Origin: Nocardia jiangxiensis NBRC 101359
GTDB lineage: Bacteria > Actinomycetota > Actinomycetes > Mycobacteriales > Mycobacteriaceae
Length of the DNA stretch: 64,000 nt
Assembly: GCF_000308615.1 (NCBI RefSeq)
Contig: NZ_BAGB01000041.1
Location: 434,001-498,000, forward strand
Reading direction: 5' to 3'
Part shown: positions 43,186 through 52,451 of the stretch, piece after piece
Position numbering within the stretch: the stretch's first letter is position 1
How the letters are laid out: every line of letters begins with the position of its first letter
Position numbers and translations under genes: made by a program
Notes under the pieces: model-generated
What the model was told of the DNA's origin: nothing
Seen by the model: only the letters and a program-made list of their open reading frames with translations
Database searches by the model: none

Positions 43186-44880
43186 ATGCCCGACTTCGAT
43201 TACGACGTCGTAGTGATCGGCTCCGGGTTCGGCGGGAGCGTGAGTGCGCTGCGGCTGACCGAGAAGGGGTACCGGGTGGCCGTCCTCGAGTCCGGTCGCC
43301 GCTGGCCCGCCGAGGCCATTCCGAACACGAATTGGAATGTGCGCAAGTCGCTCTGGGCCCCGCGACTGGGTCTGACCGGGCCGCAGCGGATCAGCGTGCT
43401 GGGCAAGTGCGCGGTGTTCTCCGCGGCCGGGGTGGGCGGTGGTTCGCTGATCTACGGCAACACCCTGTACGAGCCGCTGCCGAACTTCTACGAGGACCGG
43501 CAGTGGGCGCACATCACCGATTGGCGCAGTGAGCTCGCGCCCTATTACGACCAGGCCAAGCGCATGCTCGGCGTGGCGCCGAATCCGCGCACGACCCCCG
43601 CCGACGAGGTCATCCGCGCGATCGCCGACGATCTGGGCGTCTCGGACACCTTCCATCCGACCAACGTCGGGGTCTTCTTCAACGAGGACGATCCCGGCGC
43701 CGAGGTCGACGATCCGTACTTCGGCGGGGCCGGACCGCGCCGCAACGGCTGTGTGCACTGCGCGCGCTGCTTCACCGGCTGCCCGCACAACGCCAAGAAC
43801 ACCACCCCGACCAACTACCTGTACCTGGCCGAGGAGGCCGGGGCGCACATCTTCGAACTGACCACCGTGAGCAAGGTCCGGCCGATGATCGGCGGCGGCT
43901 ACGCCATCGAGACCGGCCGCTCGGATCGCTGGATTCGCAAGCAGCGCAAGACCTTCACCGCCGAGCAGGTGGTCTTCGCCGCGGCCGCGCTGGGCACGCA
44001 GAAGCTGCTGCACAAGATGCGCGACGAGAAGGTACTGCCGAAGCTGTCCCCGCGGCTGGGCGAGCTCACTCGCAGCAACTCCGAGGCGATTCTGAACGTG
44101 GTCAGCCGCGACCGGCGTGATTTCGCCGAGGGCATCGCGATCACCTCCTCGATCCATCCCGAGCCGGACACCCACATCGAGGTCTGCCACTACGGCAAGG
44201 GGCAGAACGCGCTGTTCCCGATGTCGGTGCCGATCGTGGACGGCGGCGCGTTCCGGTTCCTGCGCTTCCTGCTGGCCATGTTCACCCAGCCGATGGTGTT
44301 CCTGCGCAGCCTCAATGCCCGGCACGCCTCGGAGAAGTCGGTGATCCTGCTGGTCATGCAGTCACTGGACAACTCGCTCACCTCGTTCCGGCGCTGGGGC
44401 AGGCTCAAGACCAAACAGGGCACCGGCGCACCCAACCCGACCTGGATCCCGATGGCGCACGAGGTCGGCCGCCGCTTCGGCGAGAAGGTCGACGGCGATG
44501 TGCACGGCCTGGTGATGGATGTGTTCAACATCCCGGCGACCGCGCACTACATCGGCGGCTGCGTCATCGGCGAAACCCCCGACGACGGCGTGGTCGACCC
44601 GTACCAGCGCGTCTTCGGACATCCGGGCCTGCACATCGCCGACGGCTCGGCGGTGACCGCGAATCTGGGCGTGAACCCGTCGCTGACCATCACCGCACAG
44701 GCCGAACGCGCGATGGCGTTCTGGCCCAACAAGGGCGCCCCCGATCCGCGCCCGCCCCTGGGCCGCGCGTACCGGCGCATCGAACCGGTCGCCCCGATCC
44801 AGCCGTCCGTCCCGGTCTGGGCTCCCGGCGCACTGCGACTGCCGATCACTCCGGCCGACCCGACCGTCCCCATCGCCTGA
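43186..44880 (+). CDS. ChoD-like GMC oxidoreductase (cholesterol-oxidase family)
   Basis: A 564-residue FAD flavoprotein. It has the GxGxxG motif VIGSGFGGSVSALRLTEKGY (about residues 10-29), the AAGVGGGSLIYGNTLY block (about 80-95) and the C-terminal VTANLGVNPSLTITAQAERA segment, and closely resembles M. tuberculosis ChoD (Rv3409c). A Cys motif C189-x2-C-x2-C-x3-CP is ferredoxin-like and is shared with that subgroup, so a [4Fe-4S] cluster is possible. Annotated cholesterol oxidase activity in this subgroup is disputed; another sterol or alcohol substrate is plausible. ATG 43186 has AGAGGA six bases upstream. Confidence 0.85.
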   Translation: MPDFDYDVVVIGSGFGGSVSALRLTEKGYRVAVLESGRRWPAEAIPNTNWNVRKSLWAPRLGLTGPQRISVLGKCAVFSAAGVGGGSLIYGNTLYEPLPNFYEDRQWAHITDWRSELAPYYDQAKRMLGVAPNPRTTPADEVIRAIADDLGVSDTFHPTNVGVFFNEDDPGAEVDDPYFGGAGPRRNGCVHCARCFTGCPHNAKNTTPTNYLYLAEEAGAHIFELTTVSKVRPMIGGGYAIETGRSDRWIRKQRKTFTAEQVVFAAAALGTQKLLHKMRDEKVLPKLSPRLGELTRSNSEAILNVVSRDRRDFAEGIAITSSIHPEPDTHIEVCHYGKGQNALFPMSVPIVDGGAFRFLRFLLAMFTQPMVFLRSLNARHASEKSVILLVMQSLDNSLTSFRRWGRLKTKQGTGAPNPTWIPMAHEVGRRFGEKVDGDVHGLVMDVFNIPATAHYIGGCVIGETPDDGVVDPYQRVFGHPGLHIADGSAVTANLGVNPSLTITAQAERAMAFWPNKGAPDPRPPLGRAYRRIEPVAPIQPSVPVWAPGALRLPITPADPTVPIA

Positions 44881-45178
44881 GCGACACACTCCCGTGCGAG
44901 TAAGTTCGACCATGATCCGGCGGGTCCGACTATCCTGTTGACGGTGAGATGCGTGCTCTCCCAACCACAGCGAACGCGCCCAGCGGCGAAGCATCTCCGT
45001 GCGCCGGAACAGTCGGGCCGAATACGCCAACCCGAAGTTTTTCGGCGCGGCTCGTCGTTCAGTCCTCGAAGCGCATGGCCGAAGGCCGAGTCTCGAGGGC
45101 TGCACGACGAGCCATTCGGGCGCCGAAATACCCGCCGGAGCGAAGCAGAGGCCAAAATTACAGAAGGGCGGGTCGCCA

Positions 45179-46069
45179 ATGCTCGTGCGCGTGCAGAACT
45201 CCGCGGGGACGCTCGCCGAGCGGGTGCTGATCGATTGGTTGCGCACCTGGAAGGGGCCGAGCGATCCGCACGGCGTCGCCATGGTGAACTGCAGTCTGTT
45301 CCACGACAAGCAGCTGCATCAGTTCGACGCGATCGTGTGGACCCCGACCAGCTGCGTGGTCATCGAGGCCGAGGCGCTGGTGGAACAGGTGTCCGGGGAA
45401 CTCGAGGTGCCGCTGGACGGTCCCTGGCGGGTCGGCAGCCAGGTCGTCTCCCTGGAGGGTGGCCGGCGCAACCCGATCGACTCCTCGCGTAGGCACACCT
45501 ATGCGCTACAGGCGTTCCTGGCCGAACGCGGCCTCGGCCAGCGCGTGGTGCAGGGCCTCGTGCTGGTGGTGCCGCCGCAGGGTTCGAATGTGCGGTTGCG
45601 GCAACTCTGGGACGATCCCGGACTGCAGGTGGTGATCGGCGACCACCAGCGGCATCTGGCCGACTATCTCGACACCATGGCTTCCATGGGACGCGCGCAG
45701 TGGACGACCAACGAGGTGGCGCTGGGCTTCCGCGCCCTGAATCTGCTCCCCTATCTGCCCTCGCCGCAGGATCTGGTCGCCGAGGGTTTCGGCGGTCCGG
45801 TGGACACCACCCTGTGGCGCGGCGGGCCGCAGCAGGCGCAGGCCGAGGCGTTCCGCGAGGAGATGACTCAGACCGACGAGTTCGCGGCCGGACCGACCAC
45901 GATGGCCATGCCCTGGTACAGCCCGTGGAAGCTGTACCCCAACGAGCCCGGCGAAATGGATCTGCGCCAAGGGGGCATGCGGGTGCTGCTCACGCTGGGC
46001 ATGCTCGTCGCGGTGGCCTGGCTGCTGTGGTTCGTGATCACGGCCGTCGTTCAGTTCGCCCCGGGCTGA
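45179..46069 (+). CDS. NERD domain protein with C-terminal membrane helix
   Basis: A 296-residue protein with an N-terminal NERD (nuclease-related) domain (about residues 10-115): LAERVLIDWLRTW, HDKQLHQFDAIVWTPTSCVV and IEAEALVEQ give the glutamate/aspartate pattern of the family. A single hydrophobic helix lies near the C-terminus (about 270-292), so the nuclease-like domain is tethered to the membrane from the cytoplasm. Function is not established. The 298-bp region upstream (44881-45178) holds a TATCCT -10-like element and no other convincing gene. The last 19 bases overlap the convergent PAP2 gene. Confidence 0.82.
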   Translation: MLVRVQNSAGTLAERVLIDWLRTWKGPSDPHGVAMVNCSLFHDKQLHQFDAIVWTPTSCVVIEAEALVEQVSGELEVPLDGPWRVGSQVVSLEGGRRNPIDSSRRHTYALQAFLAERGLGQRVVQGLVLVVPPQGSNVRLRQLWDDPGLQVVIGDHQRHLADYLDTMASMGRAQWTTNEVALGFRALNLLPYLPSPQDLVAEGFGGPVDTTLWRGGPQQAQAEAFREEMTQTDEFAAGPTTMAMPWYSPWKLYPNEPGEMDLRQGGMRVLLTLGMLVAVAWLLWFVITAVVQFAPG

Positions 46070-46692
46070 ACGGGATTCGCACCGCGGCGCAGCGTGCCCG
46101 GGAGCGCCGCGTACATCGCGGTCACCAGGGCGATGGCGGTGGCGGTGCCGCCGAGCACGTCGGTCGGATAGTGGTAGCCGAAGCCGACCATGCCGATCGC
46201 GATCGCCACCAGTAGCACCACCGCCAGGCCCGTCGTGCCGATCCGGAGCCGTGGCGTCGGCACGATCAGCACGAAAGCCGTTGCGATGGCGATGAATTGC
46301 ACCGTGTGGCCGCTCGGGTAGGCGAGATAGTGGTGAAGCTGCCTGTGCCACACATATTTCAGCGCGTAGGTGTTGATCGCGACGACGAGTTCCGGTGCCA
46401 CCAACAGGAATCCGGCTCGCCACCAGTCCCGTCGCCACGCGTACCACAGCACCCCGAGCAGCAGGACGGCCAGCACGACGGGCGCGTCGCTGGGCGTCAC
46501 CAGTATCCCGTAGACGGTGTGCTGCGTGTCCAGGGTGGCGTGGATCCGGTCGTCCACGACTCGATCGAATCCGGTCGGCCCGCCACCGGCCGGAAAGGCC
46601 AGTGGCAGCAGGACGGTGACGAGGACGCCGAGGATCACCACCGTCGCGAGCGGAACGATCCGATAGGACGGCAGAGCGGACGCGCTTTTCAC
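46051..46692 (-). CDS. PAP2 family membrane phosphatase
   Basis: A 213-residue PAP2-superfamily integral membrane protein with about six helices. The phosphatase motifs are ALKYVWHRQ (Lys, Arg), YPSGHT (catalytic His region) and YHYPTDVLGG (nucleophilic His and Asp). The Ser-Arg normally preceding the last His is replaced by FGYHYP, so activity may differ. Likely substrates are lipid phosphates such as undecaprenyl diphosphate or phosphatidic acid. The GTG start is 56 bp after the acyl-CoA oxidase-like gene, so the two may share a transcript. It overlaps the convergent NERD gene by 19 bp. Confidence 0.85.
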   Translation of the reverse strand: MKSASALPSYRIVPLATVVILGVLVTVLLPLAFPAGGGPTGFDRVVDDRIHATLDTQHTVYGILVTPSDAPVVLAVLLLGVLWYAWRRDWWRAGFLLVAPELVVAINTYALKYVWHRQLHHYLAYPSGHTVQFIAIATAFVLIVPTPRLRIGTTGLAVVLLVAIAIGMVGFGYHYPTDVLGGTATAIALVTAMYAALPGTLRRGANPVQPGAN

Positions 46693-46748
46693 GGCACCGA
46701 CCTTATCCGCGCCGGTCCGCTCCGCCGTGTGCCGCCGCCGAGGCCCGG

Positions 46749-48680
46749 TTATCGCCCCTGATGCACGCTCGCATCGTCCAGCATGGCGGCGCGCAGCGTG
46801 CTCTCGGGCACGCCCAGCGCCTCGACCAGGGTCAGCGCGTGCGGGCGCAGGCGGTCGACCAGTTCGTTCACTCCGCGACGCACCTGTTTCGCCCGATCCA
46901 CCGACATGAACCGGTGCATGATGTACCAGGCCTGGTTCTGTTCCAGCGAGGAGTAGACGTACAGGTCGCACACCGAATCGGCCAGCGCGCGAGCCTGCTC
47001 GTCCTCGATGTCGGCGATGCCCTCGATGAACGCCTCGAGTACGAGCCGCTCGATATGCGCCTCACCGGCCAGCAGGATGTGGTCCTGGGCGTTGTCGAAC
47101 GCCTCGAACGGTCCGGTCTCCTCGGCGCGGGCCTGCAACCGGTGCGCGGCCGTGCGCACCAGATAGTCCTCACGGTCGGCGAACAGTTGCAGTTGCACCG
47201 CGCGACGGGACAGGTCCCCGTCGTCGACCGAATCGCCGCCGCGGTCCCGCAGTCGCTGAATCAGTTGGCGCACACCGGAACCCTCCCGAGCGACGTCCCG
47301 CGCCATGGTCGCGGCGAAACGCACCCAGCCCAGCGCGTCCAGATCACGCACCTCGTCGGCGTAGGCGGTGAGCAGTTCCTTGGCGACCAACTGGGTGAGC
47401 ACCACGTTGTCGCCCTCGAAGGTGGTGAACACATCGGTGTCGGCCTTCAGCGTCACCAGCCGGTTCTCGGTGAGATAGCCTGCGCCGCCGCATGCTTCGC
47501 GGCATTCCTGGATGGCCCGGGTGGCGTGCCGGGTCTGCGCGACCTTGAATCCGGCCGCGCGCTTCTCCAGGGCGCGCTGTGCGCCGGGATCCAGATCCTG
47601 CCCGGTCTGCACCAGATGCATCCGGCGGACCAGGTCGTTCTGCGCGAAGGACAGCGCGAACGCCCGCGCGACATGCGGCAGCAACCGGCGCTGATGGCTG
47701 CGGTAGTCCAGCAGCACGACCTCCTCACCGGTATCCGGATCGTCGAACTGACGTCGCTGCTCGGCGTACCGGACCGCGATGCTCAGCGCGACGCGCGCGG
47801 CCGCCGCGGCAGCGCCGCCGACGCTGATCCGCCCGCGCACCAGCGTGCCGAGCGTGGTGAAGAATCGGCGGCTCGGATTCTCGATATCGGAGCTGTACGC
47901 GCCGTCCGGGGCGACGTCGGCGTACCGGTTGAGCAGGTTCTCGCGCGGAATGCGGACGTGGTCGAACCGGATGCGGCCGTTGTCGACGCCGGGCAGGCCG
48001 CCCTTGAGCCCGCAGTCCGAGGTGGTCACGCCCGGCAGATCGTTACCTTCGGCGTCGCGCAGCGGCACCAGGAAGCAGTGCACGCCCCTGCCCTCGCCGT
48101 CGGTGATCAGCTGGGCGAACACCGCCGCCATCCGCGCGTGTTCGGCCGCGCCACCGATGTAGTCCTTGCGGGAGGATTCGGTCGGGCTGTGCACGACGAA
48201 TTCCTCGGTCGCCGGATCGTAGGTGGCGGTGGTCTCGAGCTGGGCCACATCGCTGCCGTGCCCGGACTCGGTCATGGCGAAGCAGCCCAGCAGGTCCAGC
48301 GACATCAGCCGGGTGACGACGTCGCGATGCCGTTCGGTGCCCAGATTCTCCACCGCGCCGCCGAACAGACCCCACTGCACGCCGCTCTTCACCCACAGCG
48401 ACAGATCGGTGTAGGCGAGCATCTCCAGCCCGGTCACCGCGCCGCCGGGATCGGCGGTGCCGCCGTGCTCGCGCCGGAATCCACGTTCGGCCAGACCGAA
48501 TTTCGAGACCAGCCGCATCTGTTCGAGCACCCGGTCCCGCGCCGCGTGATAGTCCAGGTAGGGATCCCCGAACAGCCGCTCGTCGTCCAGTCGCGGCCGG
48601 GCCTGCTCACGCACATCGCGCCAGGGGCCGTCGAGCGCCGCACGAAGGATGTCCGCTGTCTGATTCCCGGGAGATGCCAT
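46749..48680 (-). CDS. Acyl-CoA dehydrogenase/oxidase family protein
   Basis: A 643-residue flavoprotein of the acyl-CoA oxidase-like group, longer than ordinary acyl-CoA dehydrogenases because it has an extra C-terminal helical domain (about residues 470-640). Family features include FAMTESGHGSDVAQLET (about 133-149) for flavin and substrate binding, GGLPGVDNGRIRFDHVRIPR (about 228-247), the arginine-rich AVRYAEQRRQF (about 307-317), and EACGGAGYLTENRL (about 398-411), which includes the Glu region for oxidases. It would desaturate acyl-CoA in beta-oxidation; chain length is unknown. PAP2 follows. Confidence 0.92.
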   Translation of the reverse strand: MASPGNQTADILRAALDGPWRDVREQARPRLDDERLFGDPYLDYHAARDRVLEQMRLVSKFGLAERGFRREHGGTADPGGAVTGLEMLAYTDLSLWVKSGVQWGLFGGAVENLGTERHRDVVTRLMSLDLLGCFAMTESGHGSDVAQLETTATYDPATEEFVVHSPTESSRKDYIGGAAEHARMAAVFAQLITDGEGRGVHCFLVPLRDAEGNDLPGVTTSDCGLKGGLPGVDNGRIRFDHVRIPRENLLNRYADVAPDGAYSSDIENPSRRFFTTLGTLVRGRISVGGAAAAAARVALSIAVRYAEQRRQFDDPDTGEEVVLLDYRSHQRRLLPHVARAFALSFAQNDLVRRMHLVQTGQDLDPGAQRALEKRAAGFKVAQTRHATRAIQECREACGGAGYLTENRLVTLKADTDVFTTFEGDNVVLTQLVAKELLTAYADEVRDLDALGWVRFAATMARDVAREGSGVRQLIQRLRDRGGDSVDDGDLSRRAVQLQLFADREDYLVRTAAHRLQARAEETGPFEAFDNAQDHILLAGEAHIERLVLEAFIEGIADIEDEQARALADSVCDLYVYSSLEQNQAWYIMHRFMSVDRAKQVRRGVNELVDRLRPHALTLVEALGVPESTLRAAMLDDASVHQGR

Positions 48681-48857
48681 GCCCCGACCCTAACGACCCG
48701 TTCACGGCACCGCCCCGTGACCACGCTCACCGCTTCGCTGCCAGAGCTGACACGAGGGGCCCGGACCCTCTACCTTGCACTGTGTGAGCGAGACCCTGCG
48801 GTGTGAAAACGAGTACGAGAGGCAACCATCGACCACGAACATCGGCGAGGTGACGCC

Positions 48858-50339
48858 GTGAGCGAGGAGATCGAGGCGCAGGCCGCCGAGGAACCGGATC
48901 AGCCGAAGGCGCATCCGCGCTGGCGGCGCGCCCTGGACTGGGTGACGGACCGGATCGTCGCCGAGCGCAAGGCCACGGTGGATGCCGTGGTCACCGCGCC
49001 CGCACCGCTGCGGCCGATCGACCTGTCCGACGACGCCACCGTGACACAGGTGATGGAGCTGGCCGAACGGGTCGGCGAGGTCGTGCTGGCCTCGGGCACC
49101 GCCGTCACCGACACCACCACGCAGATCGAATTCATCGCCGCCACTTACGGTTTGGCGAATTGCGATATCGACGTCACCTACAACTCGATCCGTATCTCGG
49201 CCGACCGCGGCCCGACCATGCCGCCCGCGACCACCATGCGGGTGGTCAACTACCGCACGCTCGATTTCACCCGCCTGGCCGCGGTCGACCGGCTCACCCG
49301 CCGCATCCGCCGCGAGGTGGTGCCGCCGGAGGACGCGCACGCCGCACTCGACGAACTCACCTCGGCACCGCACCCCTACAACCGCTGGGTCGCGACCGGC
49401 GGCTGGGCTCTGCTGGCGGCCTCGATCGGCCTGCTGCTGGGCGGCGGCGCGATCACGGCCGCGGCCAGTTTCGTGGCGACCGGCGTGATCGACCGCACCA
49501 ACCGCGCACTGAACTATCGCGGGCTGCCCTCGTTCTTCCAGGCGATCGTCGGCGGTGCGATCGCGACCCTGCCCGCGATCGCCCTGGCCGCCTACGGCAC
49601 GGAGAAGTACCAGTCGCTAGTCGTCGCGGCCGGAATCACCGTGATGCTGAGTGGATTACAGCTCGTCGGTTCCGTCGAGGACGCGATCACCGGCGCACCC
49701 ATCACCGCGGCGGCACGCATGCTGGATCTGCTGATGATGACCGGCGGAATCATCGCCGGGGTCGCCCTGGCACTGCGGGGCGCCGATGCGCTGCACGTGA
49801 AGATGGCCCCGATCGATATGAATTCCTCCTCCCCCATCTCCGCTCTGCCGTTGCAGGTCCTCGCCGGGGCCGTGGCCTCGCTGGCCTTCGCGCTGGCGTG
49901 CTATGCCGAACGTCGCGCGCTGGCCGCCGCGGCGGCCAGTGGCGCGGTGGCGACACTGTGTTATCAGCTGATGCACGGGCACCATTTCGGGCCGGTGATG
50001 TCATCGGGTGTTGCGGCTTGCGTGGTGGGTCTGGCCGGTGGTCTGATGGCCCGTCGTGCGCTGACGCCGCCGCTGGTCGTCGCGGTCGCCGGGATCACTC
50101 CGCTGCTGCCGGGTCTGAGTATCTACCGGGGTCTTTCGGCGTTGCTCAACGGCCAGCAGGCCACGGGCCTGAATCAACTACTCGCCGCGTTGGGCGTCGG
50201 CTGTGCGCTGGCGGCCGGGGTCACGCTCGGTGAGTGGGGTGCGCGATTCCTGCGTCGGCCGCGAATTCTGCTGCGCTTCCGCGGGATTCATCCGCCGACG
50301 TTCGCCACCGGCGAGATGCCGATCGTGCCGCCGAAGTGA
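48858..50339 (+). CDS. ThrE-type threonine/serine exporter
   Basis: A 493-residue membrane protein. The N-terminal cytoplasmic domain (about residues 50-170, with VMELAERVGEVVLASGTAVT) is followed by about ten helices in two parts, the ThrE and ThrE_2 domains being fused in one chain as in Corynebacterium glutamicum ThrE. It exports threonine and serine by proton motive force. The GTG start has GAGGTG five or six bases upstream. It is divergent from the acyl-CoA oxidase-like gene with 177 bp between them, and converges with a TetR gene. Confidence 0.92.
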   Translation: MSEEIEAQAAEEPDQPKAHPRWRRALDWVTDRIVAERKATVDAVVTAPAPLRPIDLSDDATVTQVMELAERVGEVVLASGTAVTDTTTQIEFIAATYGLANCDIDVTYNSIRISADRGPTMPPATTMRVVNYRTLDFTRLAAVDRLTRRIRREVVPPEDAHAALDELTSAPHPYNRWVATGGWALLAASIGLLLGGGAITAAASFVATGVIDRTNRALNYRGLPSFFQAIVGGAIATLPAIALAAYGTEKYQSLVVAAGITVMLSGLQLVGSVEDAITGAPITAAARMLDLLMMTGGIIAGVALALRGADALHVKMAPIDMNSSSPISALPLQVLAGAVASLAFALACYAERRALAAAAASGAVATLCYQLMHGHHFGPVMSSGVAACVVGLAGGLMARRALTPPLVVAVAGITPLLPGLSIYRGLSALLNGQQATGLNQLLAALGVGCALAAGVTLGEWGARFLRRPRILLRFRGIHPPTFATGEMPIVPPK

Positions 50340-50373
50340 GCAGGTCGCGTATCCGGTTGCCGCGGAGCGCGAC

Positions 50374-51132
50374 TCACGCCCCGATGCTGCGGGCCAGATC
50401 CTCGAGCGTCGCGTCGAACAGAATGTCCGGATCACTCACGGCCATCGGATAATTGCCGAAGACCTCCAGGGTGACGTGCCCGTAGATGCGCGCCCAGAAG
50501 GTGGTCATCAGGTAGGTGACGCCCAGATCCAGCTTCTCGGCCGGGAACTCCTGACCCGATTCGGCCAGTACCTCGAGCAGATCGGCCTGGAATCGCTTCA
50601 GATCCGCGCACAACGCCTCCGGGATCACCTCGGGCGACGGGGTCACGATGTCGTAGGTGGTCAGCAGCAGACCGGCCGCCTGCAGGAAGATTCGGCCGAA
50701 GGGTTCGTCGAATTGCCGCATGGCACTGGCGTTCTCCCCGGCGGGCGAGGCGAACACCAGCGTGAATTCCGGTGCGTGATCCAGCGCCCAGCGCCGGAAG
50801 CCCCGGCAGACCGCCAGGAGCTGTACGACGCCGTCGTCGGGCAGTTCGGCGACCTGCTGGGCGAGTTCCTCGGCCAGATCGGCGCAGATGTCGCGGCGCA
50901 GGGCCGCGACCAGATCCTCGCGCGAGGCGTAGTAGCGGTACAGTGCCGGGGCGGTGATACCCAGGGCGCGCGCGATCGCGCGTAGGGTCACCGCCTCCGG
51001 GCCCTGTTCCGCGAGAAGGGATCTGGCCACCCGGCGGATGTCGGTGTCACTCACCGCGGGCGCGCGGCCCCGGCGTGCGGGGACACGGGTGACCTGCCCA
51101 CTGATCGACCGGGGCCCGTTGTGGTTGGGCAC
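50374..51132 (-). CDS. TetR family regulator downstream of the CYP125-type gene
   Basis: A 252-residue TetR-type protein with an HTH at about residues 40-75 (LRAIARALGITAPALYRYYA) and a C-terminal TetR_C-type ligand domain containing LTYLMTTFWARIYGHV-like sequence near residues 208-222. The GTG start follows GGAGGAGGTAAC, an excellent ribosome binding site. It is 24 bp downstream of the P450 gene, so P450 and regulator are co-transcribed, and it may regulate that operon. It is not KstR itself by its N-terminal sequence, but it belongs to the same broad family. Confidence 0.9.
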   Translation of the reverse strand: MPNHNGPRSISGQVTRVPARRGRAPAVSDTDIRRVARSLLAEQGPEAVTLRAIARALGITAPALYRYYASREDLVAALRRDICADLAEELAQQVAELPDDGVVQLLAVCRGFRRWALDHAPEFTLVFASPAGENASAMRQFDEPFGRIFLQAAGLLLTTYDIVTPSPEVIPEALCADLKRFQADLLEVLAESGQEFPAEKLDLGVTYLMTTFWARIYGHVTLEVFGNYPMAVSDPDILFDATLEDLARSIGA

Positions 51133-51156
51133 GTTACCTCCTCCGGGCCCGACCGC

Positions 51157-52383
51157 TCATTCGTAAGCAACCTGCCAGCTCTTGATTCCGTTCAGCCACC
51201 CTGAGCGTAGCCGCACCGGCTCGGAGATTTGCCGCAGGTTCGGCATCGCGTCGGCGATGGCGTTGAAAATCAGGTCCAGTTGCAGGCGCGCCAGGTTCGC
51301 TCCGACGCAGTAGTGGGTGCCGGTGCCACCGAACCCGACGTGCGGATTCTCCTCGCGCAGAATATCGAATTCGAAGGGCTTCTCGAACCGTTCCTCGTCG
51401 AAGTTGGCCGAGGCGTAGAACAACCCGACGCGCTGTCCCTTGGTGATCTGCTGCCCGCCGATCTCGGTGTCCGACAGGGCGGTTCGCTGGAACGCGATGA
51501 CCGGCGTGGCCCAGCGGACGATCTCGTCCGGCGCGGTGCGCGGCCGCTGCTCCTTGTACAGCTCCCACTGCTCGGGGAAGTCGACGAACGCCTTCATCCC
51601 GTGCGTGGTGGCATTGCGGGTGGTCTCGTTGCCCGCGACCGCCAGCAGGATGACGAACCAGGCGAATTCGTCCGAGCCGAGGGATTCACCGTCCATATCG
51701 GCGGTGACCAGCTGGCTGACGATGTCGTCGGCCGGACAGCCGCGCCGCTCCTCGGCCAGATTCCAGGAGTAGCCCATCACCTCGGCGGTGGCCATCTTGT
51801 GGTCGCCGCCGAACTCCGGGTCGTCGTAGCCCATCATGGTGTTGGACCACTCGAACAGCTTGCCGCGGTCGGACTGCGGGACGCCGAGCAGTTCGGCGAT
51901 CGCCTGCAGCGGCAGTTCGGAGGCGATCTCGGTGACGAAGTCGCCGCCGCCGTTGCGCTTGGCCTCGTGCACGATGCGCTCGGCGCGCTCGCGCAGGGCG
52001 TTGCGCAGGCTCTCCACCGCACGCGGGGTGAATCCGCGGGAGATGATCCGGCGCAGTTTGTCGTGCGAGGGCGGATCCTGGTTGACCAGCATGCCGCGCT
52101 GGATGTCGATCTCCTCGCGGGCGATGTCCTCGTAGAAGCGGATCACGGCGGTGTTCTCGAAGTTGGAGAACACCTCGGGCTTCTTGGAGATCTCCTTGAT
52201 GTGGTCGAGCTTGCTGACCACCCAGTAGCCATCGTCGCCGAAGCCGGCGATGTTGTGGGGCTGCTCGACCCACCAGACCGGAGCGGTGCGCCGCAACTCC
52301 GCCCACTCAGCGACGGGCAAACGGCTGGCGAGCAGGTCCGGATCGGTGAAGTCGAAGCTGTGTGACAGGGACGGAGCGGACAC
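51157..52383 (-). CDS. CYP125-type cytochrome P450 (steroid C26/27-monooxygenase-like)
   Basis: A 408-residue P450 very similar to mycobacterial CYP125. The I-helix AVAGNETTRNA, the K-helix EIVRWATPVIAFQRTA, and the heme-binding loop FGGTGTHYCVGANLAR (Cys359) are all present. CYP125A1 oxidises the C26/27 terminal methyl of cholesterol and cholest-4-en-3-one to start side-chain degradation. The GTG at 52383 has a full AAAGGAGGT site. A KstR-like palindrome overlaps the upstream edge of that site, consistent with sterol-responsive control. A TetR gene follows in the same operon. Other CYP125-clade substrates are possible. Confidence 0.9.
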   Translation of the reverse strand: MSAPSLSHSFDFTDPDLLASRLPVAEWAELRRTAPVWWVEQPHNIAGFGDDGYWVVSKLDHIKEISKKPEVFSNFENTAVIRFYEDIAREEIDIQRGMLVNQDPPSHDKLRRIISRGFTPRAVESLRNALRERAERIVHEAKRNGGGDFVTEIASELPLQAIAELLGVPQSDRGKLFEWSNTMMGYDDPEFGGDHKMATAEVMGYSWNLAEERRGCPADDIVSQLVTADMDGESLGSDEFAWFVILLAVAGNETTRNATTHGMKAFVDFPEQWELYKEQRPRTAPDEIVRWATPVIAFQRTALSDTEIGGQQITKGQRVGLFYASANFDEERFEKPFEFDILREENPHVGFGGTGTHYCVGANLARLQLDLIFNAIADAMPNLRQISEPVRLRSGWLNGIKSWQVAYE

Positions 52384-52395
52384 GGGTACCTCCTT

Positions 52396-52409
52396 TGGAA
52401 CACGTTCCG
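52396..52409. promoter_or_regulatory. KstR-like operator in front of the P450 gene
   Basis: TGGAACACGTTCCG matches the KstR consensus TnnAACnnGTTnnA at all specified positions except the last, and its core GGAACACGTTCC is a near-perfect palindrome. It lies directly upstream of the P450 ribosome binding site. KstR controls cholesterol catabolism genes including CYP125 in mycobacteria. Confidence 0.55.
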
Positions 52410-52451
52410 GATGAGTGAACCACACCACACCGATTTTGTGAACACCTATTA

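Noticed and set aside
44999..45178. 60-codon N-terminal extension of the NERD protein
   Set aside because: The extension is Arg/Ser/Pro-rich with no domain; the NERD domain starts right after ATG 45179.
46761..48806. A 681-codon open frame antisense to the acyl-CoA oxidase-like gene
   Set aside because: The minus-strand protein is unambiguous; the plus-strand product is a low-information His/Gln/Val-rich shadow.
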